From Latilactobacillus curvatus JCM 1096 = DSM 20019 (GTDB taxonomy: Bacteria > Bacillota > Bacilli > Lactobacillales > Lactobacillaceae), in the NCBI RefSeq assembly GCF_004101845.1, contig NZ_CP026116.1:620001-684000 (forward strand): a stretch of 64,000 nt of DNA, written 5' to 3'. Made by a program: the position numbers and the translations under genes. Below are positions 26,716 to 38,632 of the stretch, one piece after another. Under the pieces are notes generated by a model. That model worked only from the letters and a program-made list of their open reading frames with translations. It did not search any database and was not told the DNA's origin. The first letter of the stretch is position 1. Every line of letters begins with the position of its first letter.

Positions 26716-27558
26716 ATGTGCCGAATCCTCGGTGTTTCCAGAGCTCAGTATTATCGTTATCGATCCCCCAAACCTTCAAAACGCCGGGCCGAAGATGCGG
26801 GCTTGAAACAACGGATTCTGCGGATCTTTGCGGAATTTAAGCAGCGATACGGTGTTATGAAGATCCACCATGAATTGAATCTGGAACTTCAACCACTGCA
26901 GCTTCGGTGCAGTCCACGACGGATTTCCCGGCTCATGAAGGAACTGGATAGCCACTCCGTTACCGTCAATAAGTGGAAAGCGGCTTCGGCTTCCAAAACC
27001 AAGGTTGAACAGCGTCCCAACTTACTTAAGCAGGATTTCTCGACCACTGGTTTAAATCAAAAATGGACCGCTGATATGACCTATATTCAAACGAAGGGTA
27101 ATGGCTGGTGTTACTTATCAACCATCATGGACCTGCACTCACGACGGATTATCGGCTATTCGTTCTCAAAAAAGATGGCTACTGATTTAGTCTTAAAGCC
27201 CCTTGAAAGCGCGGTTAAAAATCGAACCATTACTGGGGACCTGATTATCCATACGGATTTAGGATCACAGTATACCAGCGATGATTACAATCAACGTTTA
27301 ACTGAGCTACATATCCGCCACTCATACAGCCGTAAGGGTTGTCCGTATGATAATGCGCCAATGGAATCCTTTCACGCTTCCCTCAAAAAGGAATGTGTTT
27401 ATCCAGTGCCGGTCTTTGAAGATTATGAAACTGCCGCTGCCGTCCTTTTTGAATATGTGCATGCTTTCTACAATAAGAAGAGAATTCATAGTTCACTGGG
27501 CTACCAGACCCCCTTACAAGTTGAAATTGCAACACTTACGAGCCAAATGGCCGCCTGA
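26716..27558 (+). CDS. IS3-family OrfB (DDE integrase core)
   Basis: A 280-residue catalytic part. It has the N-terminal HTH-21 region and a DDE core with D in WTADMTYI, D in IHTDLGSQYTS and E in APMESFHASLKKE. The C-terminus KKRIHSSLGYQTP is complete. Its frame is open upstream to the slippery A7 in orfA, so a fusion product is possible. Confidence 0.92.
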   Translation: MCRILGVSRAQYYRYRSPKPSKRRAEDAGLKQRILRIFAEFKQRYGVMKIHHELNLELQPLQLRCSPRRISRLMKELDSHSVTVNKWKAASASKTKVEQRPNLLKQDFSTTGLNQKWTADMTYIQTKGNGWCYLSTIMDLHSRRIIGYSFSKKMATDLVLKPLESAVKNRTITGDLIIHTDLGSQYTSDDYNQRLTELHIRHSYSRKGCPYDNAPMESFHASLKKECVYPVPVFEDYETAAAVLFEYVHAFYNKKRIHSSLGYQTPLQVEIATLTSQMAA

Positions 27559-27705
27559 TTTAATGCTTTCCAGGGTTCAAATAAGTTATTAATCGCGATT
27601 AATGATTTATTTGAGCTGTGGAAGGTAAACGCGGTTCTGAATGTCTCTTAAAATCTGTCTCAAATATTGACTTCAATCCAAATTATTTTATTTAGGTTTA
27701 ACAAT

Positions 27706-28738
27706 GGCAAATTCTATAATTAATCCGAACAGAAATTAAAAAGCCCAAAGCAATCACTTACAATGGTAGTAGCTAATTCCAACCAATATAGGGAGTGATT
27801 ACTTTGGGTACATCTACTTTATCACGTTTTCAACGTGGCGCACTAGCACAACTGGTCAATGAGGGGAATAAATCTTACCAAGTAATGGCTGACGCCTTAG
27901 GCGTCGCCAAAGCTACGATTAGCTATGAGTTGGACCGAGTTAAACCTTATGATCCAGAATTAGCTCAGCAAGATGCAGATCGCAAAAGGCGGAATTGCGG
28001 TCGTCGTTCGATGCTGACGGCAGCATTAGCGACTTTAATTACCAATCACTTACGATTAACCTGGTCACCAGAAACCATTGCGGCCGCTTATAACTTGAGC
28101 ACTGCGTCAATTTATAATTGGCTTAATCGTGGCTGGCTCCCCTTCAAATTGACTGATCTACCCAATCGGAATGTCCGCCAGCACCGAGTGAGCGAAAATC
28201 GTGGGAAATTTACAAGTGGGACTTCCATCGAACAACGGCCAACAACTGTTAATCAACGGTTAGCTTTTGGTCATTGGGAAGTAGATACGGTGCTTTCTAG
28301 TCGAAGTGAGTCACGATCATGTCTGGTTACATTCGTAGAACGTAAGACCCGACTTCTATGGGCCATCAAAGCCCCTAATAGAACGGCTAAGGCTCTAAAC
28401 ACCGCCTTTGGCAAGTTTATGGGGGCCTTCGGTCCCCAAGTAAAATCCATTACTGTTGATCATGGTAAAGAGTTTGCCAATTATCAGGCCTTAGAACAGG
28501 ATTATCAGATCAAAGTTTATTTTTGCCATCCATATTCACCATGGGAGCGAGGTTCCAATGAATATTTTAATAGACGGTTACGCTGGTTCTTCCCGAAAAA
28601 GACCAATTTTAGCCAAGTAACGACTGATGAGATCCTAGCAGCACTTGAACTAATTAATCAACGACCATTAAAAATACATCATCAACAGACTGCCATTGAA
28701 AGATTCCGGGCTTGTTCGGATTAAACTTGTAATTTACC
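27706..28738 (+). mobile_element. IS30-family element, copy 2
   Basis: A 1033-bp element in the same orientation as the copy at 15659-16691, with the same transposase. The target duplication is CAAT (27702-27705 and 28739-28742). The right tip reads AATTTACC instead of AATTTGCC in copy 1, a one-base change in the outer inverted repeat. Confidence 0.93.
27804..28724 (+). CDS. IS30-family transposase
   Basis: A 306-residue transposase with the same protein sequence as the one at 15757-16677, from the TTG start after GGGAG. It has an intact HTH and DDE core. Confidence 0.93.
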   Translation: MGTSTLSRFQRGALAQLVNEGNKSYQVMADALGVAKATISYELDRVKPYDPELAQQDADRKRRNCGRRSMLTAALATLITNHLRLTWSPETIAAAYNLSTASIYNWLNRGWLPFKLTDLPNRNVRQHRVSENRGKFTSGTSIEQRPTTVNQRLAFGHWEVDTVLSSRSESRSCLVTFVERKTRLLWAIKAPNRTAKALNTAFGKFMGAFGPQVKSITVDHGKEFANYQALEQDYQIKVYFCHPYSPWERGSNEYFNRRLRWFFPKKTNFSQVTTDEILAALELINQRPLKIHHQQTAIERFRACSD

Positions 28739-28793
28739 CAATGCAAAAACACACCTTCTCTCCCAAAGAATCTTTTCCTATCGAAAATACAAA

Positions 28794-29084
28794 TTAAAAT
28801 AAATCAGGTCGTACTTGGCTGAAGTAATAGGGTCTTCTTTCAATAAAATCAATCGCATCAGATCCTGTTAAGATTTCTACTTTTTCGTCAGTTTCCCATT
28901 CATTTTCCTTACCATCGAAAAACTTATTTCTATAAATAGTCGTAACCTCGATTTCACTACCTAAAACTTTCATTTTAGTTTGATATGTTTCATGTTTTCC
29001 ATATCCATCAACAGGTTGGTAAGAATGATTCACACCATCAAATTCATTATTGTTTAAAGCTTTTAAAACTGCATCTCTATTCAC
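28794..29084 (-). CDS. Small hypothetical protein
   Basis: A 96-residue acidic protein without signal peptide or membrane segment; I do not recognise it. It starts with GTG after GAAGG and has codon usage richer in A/T than the neighbouring suf genes. It is enclosed between an IS30 element and the suf operon terminator, so it may be the remnant of a horizontally acquired segment. The strongest local pattern is VEILTGSDAIDFIERRPYYFSQ. Confidence 0.5.
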   Translation of the reverse strand: MNRDAVLKALNNNEFDGVNHSYQPVDGYGKHETYQTKMKVLGSEIEVTTIYRNKFFDGKENEWETDEKVEILTGSDAIDFIERRPYYFSQVRPDLF

Positions 29085-29207
29085 TTTTCAATACCTTCTA
29101 TAATTTTTATTTTATCATACCATTTAATACTGCATACTAGTTAAATCTCTCTAAAAATTTCTATCCAAATGGTGTTACTTTTGGTGTTACTTTCTACATG
29201 CACAAAC

Positions 29208-29248
29208 AAAAAAAGCCAGAAACGCCTTCAAATAAGCATTTCTAGCTT
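29208..29248 (-). terminator. Terminator of the suf operon
   Basis: Imperfect arms, AAGCTAGAAATGC paired with GCGTTTCTGGCTT on the minus strand, followed by TTTTTT, 12 bp after the sufB stop. Confidence 0.8.
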
Positions 29249-29259
29249 ATGCAATTCAA

Positions 29260-30659
29260 TTACCCCACACTGCCTTCCATTTCATAACTAATCAGTCGAT
29301 TTAATTCCACCGCGTATTCCATTGGGAGTTCCTTGGTGAATGGTTCGACGAAGCCCATGATGATCATTTCGGTTGCTTTGGCTTCCGAGATGCCACGGCT
29401 CATCAGATAATAGAGTTGTTCTTCAGAAATTTTAGAGACTTTGGCTTCATGTTCCATTGAGACGTTGCCGTTTAGAATTGTGTTGTACGGAATCGTATCA
29501 GAGCTGGAGCGGTCATCCATAATAATCGTATCACATTCGACATGGGCAAACGAACCGTCACTGTCGCGTTCAAAACGAACAGTCCCGCGGTAATCAACGG
29601 CCCCGCCATCTTTGGCAATCGATTTTGAAACGATTGAGGATGACGTATTCGGTGCGGCGTGAATCATCCGCGCGCCACTGTCTTGGTCAACGCCTTCGCC
29701 GGCGACGGCGATTGAGAGCATTGTCCCCCGTGCACCTTCACCATCGAGGTAGACACTTGGGTATTTCATGGTCATTTTTGAACCGAGATTCCCGTCGACC
29801 CATTCCATTGTCGCATTTTCCATGGCTTGGGCCCGTTTAGTTTCCAAACTATAAACGTTCTTTGACCAGTTTTGAATGGTCGTGTAACGGCAATAGCCAT
29901 CCCGTTTCACAAAGACTTCAACGACCGCTGCGTGCAAGCTATCACTTGAATAGCTTGGTGCAGTACAGCCTTCAACGTAGTTCACGCTGGCGCCTTCATC
30001 GACAATAATCAATGTCCGTTCGAATTGACCTGAATTTTCGGCGTTAATCCGGAAGTACGATTGGATTGGAATATCCGTCCGCACGCCTTTTGGAACGTAG
30101 ATGAACGTGCCACCTGACCAAACGGCCGAGTTAAGCGCTGAGAATTTATTATCAGTTGGTTTGACCAACGTACTGAAGTATTCCTTCACAATTTCAGGGT
30201 ATTCGCGTAAACCGGTATCCATATCGGTAAAAATGATCCCAAGTTTTTCGAATTCTTCACGCATGTTGTGATAAACCACTTCTGATTCATATTGCGCACT
30301 GGAACCTGCTAAATACTTACGTTCGGCTTCAGGCACACCTAAGCGATCAAACGTTTCTTTGATTTTGTCGGGAACATCTTCCCAATCGCGGTATTGCTTG
30401 TCCGTTGCCTTTTGATAATACAACATGTGTTCTAAATCAAGATCGGATAAGTCCGGTCCGAAATCTGGCATTGGCATTTTTTCATAAGCGTGAAATGATT
30501 TTAAGCGGAAATCTAACATCCATTGTGGTTCCTTTTTCTCACGCGAGATGGCGCGCACAACGTCTTCCGTTAAACCGCGCCCAGTTGAAAAGACGGGCTC
30601 TACATCGTCGCTAAAGCCGTAGTCGTACTCTTCAAATTGGGGCATCGTTGTCTCTTCTG

Positions 30660-30663
<4 letters not shown>
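29260..30663 (-). CDS. sufB: Fe-S cluster assembly scaffold protein SufB
   Basis: A 467-residue scaffold subunit of the SufBCD complex, with the C-terminal beta-helix core ending around [20 protein letters not shown] and the conserved [19 protein letters not shown] segment. It is the last gene of the operon. Its ATG overlaps the sufU stop (ATGA), with GGAGG upstream. It assembles Fe-S clusters on sulfur supplied by SufS-SufU. Confidence 0.97.
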
Positions 30664-33658
<2,995 letters not shown>

Positions 33659-33670
33659 CAGAATCGCCCC

Positions 33671-34453
33671 CTATTTACTTTCGTCGTCAGTCAGTTTGAT
33701 ATCCAAGCCTAATTCGTCACGAATCCCGACATAACCTTCGTCTTCCAAACGTTTTGCAAGTGACGCATCACCAGTCGTGACGATTTTGCCACCCATCATG
33801 ATGTGCACATAATCTGGCACGATGTAGTTTAAGAGCCGTTGATAATGTGTGATGATTAATGAGCCAAAATCAGCCCCGCGCATTTCGTTCACGCCTTTTG
33901 AAACGACTTGCAAGGCATCAATATCAAGTCCGGAATCAATTTCGTCTAGGATGGCGAATTTGGGTTCAATCATCATCAATTGCAGAATTTCATTCCGTTT
34001 CTTTTCACCCCCAGAAAATCCTTCGTTTAAGTAACGTTCTGACATTTCTTCCGTCATATCCAAGAATGCCATCCGTTGATCTAATTTTTTCAAGAAAGCC
34101 ATCACTGAAATCTGATCATCTTCAGCCCGACGTGCATTAATCGCAGCGCGCATGAATTCAGCGTTCGTTACCCCTTGAATTTCAGCAGGGTATTGCATCG
34201 CCAAAAATACCCCCGCGCGGGCGCGTTCATCAACCGGCATTTCTAAAATATTTTGGCCATCTAGTTTGATCTGACCTTGCAGTACCTCATACTTGGGATT
34301 GCCCATAATCGTTTCCGAAAGCGTCGACTTCCCAGTCCCGTTAGGTCCCATGATCGCGTGAATTTCACCCGTGTTCATTTCCAGGTTAACACCTTTTAAA
34401 ATTTCCTTACCGTCGATGCCGACGTGCAAATCGATAATCTCTAATTTAGACAT
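33671..34453 (-). CDS. sufC: Fe-S cluster assembly ATPase SufC
   Basis: A 260-residue ABC-type ATPase. Walker A is GPNGTGKS at residues 36-43, the signature is FSGGE at 146-150, and Walker B is FAILDE at 166-171. It is soluble and drives conformational change in SufBD. It is the first gene of the sufCDSUB operon. Confidence 0.97.
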   Translation of the reverse strand: MSKLEIIDLHVGIDGKEILKGVNLEMNTGEIHAIMGPNGTGKSTLSETIMGNPKYEVLQGQIKLDGQNILEMPVDERARAGVFLAMQYPAEIQGVTNAEFMRAAINARRAEDDQISVMAFLKKLDQRMAFLDMTEEMSERYLNEGFSGGEKKRNEILQLMMIEPKFAILDEIDSGLDIDALQVVSKGVNEMRGADFGSLIITHYQRLLNYIVPDYVHIMMGGKIVTTGDASLAKRLEDEGYVGIRDELGLDIKLTDDESK

Positions 34454-34486
34454 AGATGACCCTCCAAGAATCGCATTCTAGCAATT

Positions 34487-34530
34487 ATTATACGCTCTTA
34501 ATTCTATGCTAATTGAGAACTGTTTTCAAT
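34487..34530 (-). promoter_or_regulatory. suf promoter with a 19-bp palindrome
   Basis: A TATAAT -10 (complement of 34487-34492) lies upstream of sufC, with no good -35. Over the -35 position sits ATTGAGAACTGTTTTCAAT (34512-34530), a near-perfect palindrome (8 of 9 bp). It looks like a repressor or activator site. I cannot match it to a known regulator. Confidence 0.5.
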
Positions 34531-34544
34531 GCTTGAATGCATGA

Positions 34545-34573
34545 AAAAAGACCACGCAGGCGACGTGATCTTT
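34545..34573 (-). terminator. Terminator beyond the CRISPR array
   Basis: The minus strand reads AAAGATCACG, a loop, then CGTGGTCTTTTTT. It lies 28 bp past the terminal degenerate repeat, in the right place to end the pre-crRNA. Confidence 0.75.
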
Positions 34574-35682
34574 ATCAATAGCTTTCCTGGGGAAATAGGT
34601 AAAAAATAACTTATTGATTTGATACTCTTCTAAAACATGCTAAGAGCACCCATAGCAGTTAATGCGGTTGAACTACTCATTGATTTGATACTCTTCTAAA
34701 ACCCGATGAAATTCAAAACTACTATCTAAACAGTTGAACTACTCATTGATTTGATACTCTTCTAAAACGATGGCATTGAATACTTGTATAAGTAATTGGG
34801 TTGAACTACTCATTGATTTGATACTCTTCTAAAACACAACACCATAGCCAAACATTGCTGGATAAGTTGAACTACTCATTGATTTGATACTCTTCTAAAA
34901 CCCTAACTGGCGACGTTGGTTTGGAAAGCATGTTGAACTACTCATTGATTTGATACTCTTCTAAAACCCAGCTGTTGGCCTTGTCTGATAATGGTTAGTT
35001 GAACTACTCATTGATTTGATACTCTTCTAAAACCCATCATATCTTAACAATACTGGCTTACCAGTTGAACTACTCATTGATTTGATACTCTTCTAAAACT
35101 CATCGACAGATAAATCAAGGGTAATTTTTGTTGAACTACTCATTGATTTGATACTCTTCTAAAACACGTTTTAATTCTTCCCAAGGAATCCAGTAGTTGA
35201 ACTACTCATTGATTTGATACTCTTCTAAAACCGTTCATACTCTTGGTGGCGGTTGGTTAGAGTTGAACTACTCATTGATTTGATACTCTTCTAAAACACA
35301 TGGTTTGATTGTTTCGACAGTCGATGAGTTGAACTACTCATTGATTTGATACTCTTCTAAAACTAGAATGATCCTCCTAAAATCGCGACTTTTGTTGAAC
35401 TACTCATTGATTTGATACTCTTCTAAAACCGAATAATAGGTTTGTGGTTAGTTGCAAGCGTTGAACTACTCATTGATTTGATACTCTTCTAAAACAAAGG
35501 CTAGAGGCATCAACTGGCTGGCTGAGTTGAACTACTCATTGATTTGATACTCTTCTAAAACAGGCAAACATATTGAGGATTCAAGAAAATCGTTGAACTA
35601 CTCATGCTCCTATCCTAGTATTTGGTACATAAATTTCTGAACAGTTGTGCCATAATTAATAAAACAAGATAGGAGCATTCCA

Positions 35683-35946
35683 ATGAAACGATATCAAGAT
35701 GATTTTAAAGCCAGCATTGTGAAGATGCATCGTGAAGAGAAAAGATCTATTCGCTCGCTTTCCGAGGAATACGGTGTTTCTCCAGCCGCAATTCATAACT
35801 GGGTTAAAGGCGCTAAATCAGTTGAGCTAGAAGACGGTACTGAAGTAACGTCCAAAGAATTCAAACAACTTCAAAAGGAAAATCAGCGATTAAAGGAGGA
35901 ACTCGAAATTTTAAAAGCTGCGGCGGTGTTACTGGGAAAGCATTAG
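35683..35946 (+). CDS. IS3-family OrfA (array element)
   Basis: An 87-residue HTH protein (RSLSEEYGVSPAAIHNWVKG) with a C-terminal leucine-zipper-like helix. A slippery heptamer T TTA AAA at 35910-35916, in the orfA frame, is followed by an open -1 frame into orfB. Confidence 0.9.
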   Translation: MKRYQDDFKASIVKMHREEKRSIRSLSEEYGVSPAAIHNWVKGAKSVELEDGTEVTSKEFKQLQKENQRLKEELEILKAAAVLLGKH

Positions 35947-35984
35947 GACGAATTAATTGCCTTGTCTTCATAGAAGATCAGTTA

Positions 35985-36752
35985 TTGCGACACCGCTTAT
36001 CAATTATTCTTTCGGCACTGAAATTACCGCGCAGCACCTATTACCATTGGAAAAGATATCAACCTAGTCAACACGAACGTGTTGATAATCAACTCAAAGA
36101 AAAAATTAAATTGATTTGGGAAAATAATTATCGTGCCTATGGTTATCCACGAATAACGATGGTGCTTCGCAAGTCAGGCATCTGTGTTGGGTCAAAACGA
36201 ATTTTACGATTAATGAGGGAAATGGAGATTCACTCTTTAATGAATCGGCGATTTAAAAAACCTGGCACTCATGTGGATCATTCACAACGCCCCAATTTAA
36301 TCAAGCACCAGCCCAATGCAAGGATATGGCGTGCTGACATTACTTATTTGGAATTACGTCCAGGAACCTGGGTTTATCTCAGTTCTATTTACGAACCAAA
36401 GGTTCATCAAGTTCTTGCTTTCAAGATTGGTCGTCAGATGGAGGCGACGTTAGTTGTAGAAACGATTAATCAGGCGCTTGAATATCATCAAAAGCCACAA
36501 TATTTTCACTCTGACATGGGTTCACAGTACACCAGCAACGAAGTTGAAACTTTACTTGAACGGCATCAGATTAGCCACTCATACTCAAAACAAGGTTATC
36601 CTTATGATAATGGGCCAATTGAAGCTTTTCACTCATTGTTGAAGAGAGAGTTTGCCTTTCAAACAACTTTTTCCAATTTTGAGGACTTGGTAATCCGAAC
36701 CTCAAATTACATCAGTTGGTTTAATTCCGACAGAATTAGAACGAGTGTTTAG
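35985..36752 (+). CDS. IS3-family OrfB (array element), short C-terminus
   Basis: A 255-residue DDE core with D in WRADITYL, D in HSDMGSQYTS and E in GPIEAFHSLLKRE. It ends WFNSDRIRTSV, roughly a dozen residues earlier than the usual LGxLSPxEF-type tail of IS3 integrases. It may therefore be weakened, or simply a short family variant. The frame is open upstream to the orfA slippery site; the TTG at 35985 is only a possible internal start. Confidence 0.85.
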   Translation: MRHRLSIILSALKLPRSTYYHWKRYQPSQHERVDNQLKEKIKLIWENNYRAYGYPRITMVLRKSGICVGSKRILRLMREMEIHSLMNRRFKKPGTHVDHSQRPNLIKHQPNARIWRADITYLELRPGTWVYLSSIYEPKVHQVLAFKIGRQMEATLVVETINQALEYHQKPQYFHSDMGSQYTSNEVETLLERHQISHSYSKQGYPYDNGPIEAFHSLLKREFAFQTTFSNFEDLVIRTSNYISWFNSDRIRTSV

Positions 36753-37760
36753 AAAAAGATGTGCCATTTATTGACATAGGAGCATCATTGATTTGATACT
36801 CTTCTAAAACGAGCCATCTGCAAACTCGCCTGCTTTTTCAGTTGAACTACTCATTGATTTGATACTCTTCTAAAACAAACTACCTAACTCAAAGGAAAAA
36901 GAAAAAGTTGAACTACTCATTGATTTGATACTCTTCTAAAACTTTGTAAAGATGATTCGTTGAGTGTAATAAGTTGAACTACTCATTGATTTGATACTCT
37001 TCTAAAACCGCTACCGACTCTTCAACCTGTCTTTGTGTGTTGAACTACTCATTGATTTGATACTCTTCTAAAACACTAATCCCTTATCCCAACTATCATA
37101 TTCCGTTGAACTACTCATTGATTTGATACTCTTCTAAAACAATTTGAAAGTGCGAAGAAAACAGCGGAATGTTGAACTACTCATTGATTTGATACTCTTC
37201 TAAAACGTACAGTCAATCAGACTAGCAGTACAGTCAGTTGAACTACTCATTGATTTGATACTCTTCTAAAACAATGAAGGTGTACCAAATGACAAATCTT
37301 CAGTTGAACTACTCATTGATTTGATACTCTTCTAAAACCTGCTGGAGCAATGGCATTTTTAACCGTGTGTTGAACTACTCATTGATTTGATACTCTTCTA
37401 AAACATGGTAAAAGCAGTTAATGAGCATATTAAGGTTGAACTACTCATTGATTTGATACTCTTCTAAAACTGACGCTTTGTTTGCTGGTATTGGTTACAC
37501 GTTGAACTACTCATTGATTTGATACTCTTCTAAAACAAACGGGTAACGCCACCCAGTCTGCTAAAGGTTGAACTACTCATTGATTTGATACTCTTCTAAA
37601 ACCCATAGCCGGTTGCTGTCGACATACACCTTGTTGAACTACTCATTGATTTGATACTCTTCTAAAACGCACCAGCAATCAATACCAGCTATAAGGATGT
37701 TGAACTACTCATTGATTTGATACTCTTCTAAAACCATCGTTTTTTCATCAGAATTTCATT

Positions 37761-38432
37761 TTATTCATAGCGCCATTCGACATAATCATTATCGATGTGA
37801 TAATAATAACATTTCTGGTACTGATCAGATTTAACCTCTTCTGAAAATTCAATGAGAAAGAGTTTCACATTCAATGTCGCCACCAACCTCACCAATTCAT
37901 TAAATTGGTTGATACTGAGATAGTGCGAAACGTTGATCAACGTGATTATTTTTGATTCATTTAACTCTACTGCTGTCTGTACTATACTCTCAATTATACC
38001 ATATGGGTCATGTTGGACGACAGTCGAAAATTGTAAATTATAGAACTTAATCATTCTTTGAAGATCCCATTCCTGATTGACATCTAAGGTCAATTCATAC
38101 ATAAAGGCCGCATCCAAAATCGTTAAACGAATCTCACTATCTAACTGAGTTAATTTCTGGCGCTGCTGATCCGTTAAGTCGGCGGCGAATTTTTTAATCA
38201 ACCGATTTTGAAATAGATGATTCAAATTAATTGCTGCCACATCCCCACCCCAAATAACAGCCTTTGAATAATCCATTAATTCGTATTGATCATTGCTAAA
38301 TTTAACGGTCTCTTGTGCGCCGGACATTCCAATAATGAGTTTGGTATACACTTCTGGACTACTTGTACTGCAAACCGTTATTTTCTTATTCTGAACGCTA
38401 AAGGGTTGGTATGGATAAAAAGTAATGTTCAT
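37761..38432 (-). CDS. csn2: CRISPR adaptation protein Csn2
   Basis: A 223-residue Csn2, the subtype II-A marker. It forms a tetrameric ring that binds DNA ends during spacer acquisition. The sequence fits the family in length, N-terminal TFYPYQPFSVQNKKITVCS pattern and C-terminal helical part. Its ATG overlaps the cas2 stop (ATGA). Because cas2 is interrupted by an IS in the opposite orientation, translational coupling and perhaps transcription from cas1 are lost. Confidence 0.92.
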   Translation of the reverse strand: MNITFYPYQPFSVQNKKITVCSTSSPEVYTKLIIGMSGAQETVKFSNDQYELMDYSKAVIWGGDVAAINLNHLFQNRLIKKFAADLTDQQRQKLTQLDSEIRLTILDAAFMYELTLDVNQEWDLQRMIKFYNLQFSTVVQHDPYGIIESIVQTAVELNESKIITLINVSHYLSINQFNELVRLVATLNVKLFLIEFSEEVKSDQYQKCYYYHIDNDYVEWRYE

Positions 38433-38632
38433 AAAATTAACGTCCTCTCAGCAGAATTACGGACGTCATCACTCGATTCGCCCACTAAGAAATGCATTTT
38501 ATTATATTGTTGCTCAGTAACCATCAACGTTTGTACTAAGCCTGCAGGCGGAGTAAAGCCAGCAATTCGGTTCTCGATAAACTGCGCCGATTGTTTGCTG
38601 ACACAAACTCGAACATAAACAGAATATTGAAT

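Larger units (their letters stand above)
26330..27680 (+). mobile_element. IS3-family element
   Basis: A 1351-bp element with TG...CA ends. The imperfect terminal repeats share TGGAT, TGAGACA and TTTTAAGAGA. The duplicated target is AAT (26327-26329 and 27681-27683). It carries orfA and orfB and ends 25 bp before the second IS30 copy. Confidence 0.88.
35605..36784 (+). mobile_element. IS3-family element inside CRISPR repeat 16
   Basis: An 1180-bp element with ends TGCTCCTAT and ATAGGAGCA (longer imperfect repeats of about 27 bp). The target duplication is TCA (35602-35604 and 36785-36787). Removing the element and one TCA rebuilds a perfect CRISPR repeat. It is oriented opposite to array transcription and differs from the IS3 element at 26330-27680. 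Confidence 0.95.
34601..37734 (-). CRISPR. Type II-A CRISPR array, 30 repeats and 29 spacers, split by an IS
   Basis: The 36-bp repeat begins GTTTTAGAAGAGTATC in the crRNA direction (minus strand). All full copies are identical except the one at 34601-34636, which has seven mismatches at its crRNA 3' end and marks the leader-distal end. Spacers are 30 nt (one of 31, at 34769-34799). Spacers 1-15 occupy 34637-35591 and 16-29 occupy 36811-37698. Repeat 16 is broken between 35604 and 36785 by an IS3-family element. Only 26 bp lie between the last repeat and the csn2 stop codon, so the leader and promoter must extend into csn2. Confidence 0.98.

Noticed and set aside
15659-28738. Composite transposon bounded by the two IS30 copies
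   Set aside because: The outer flanks do not match (ATTT on the left, CAAT on the right), and each copy has its own duplication, so they inserted separately.
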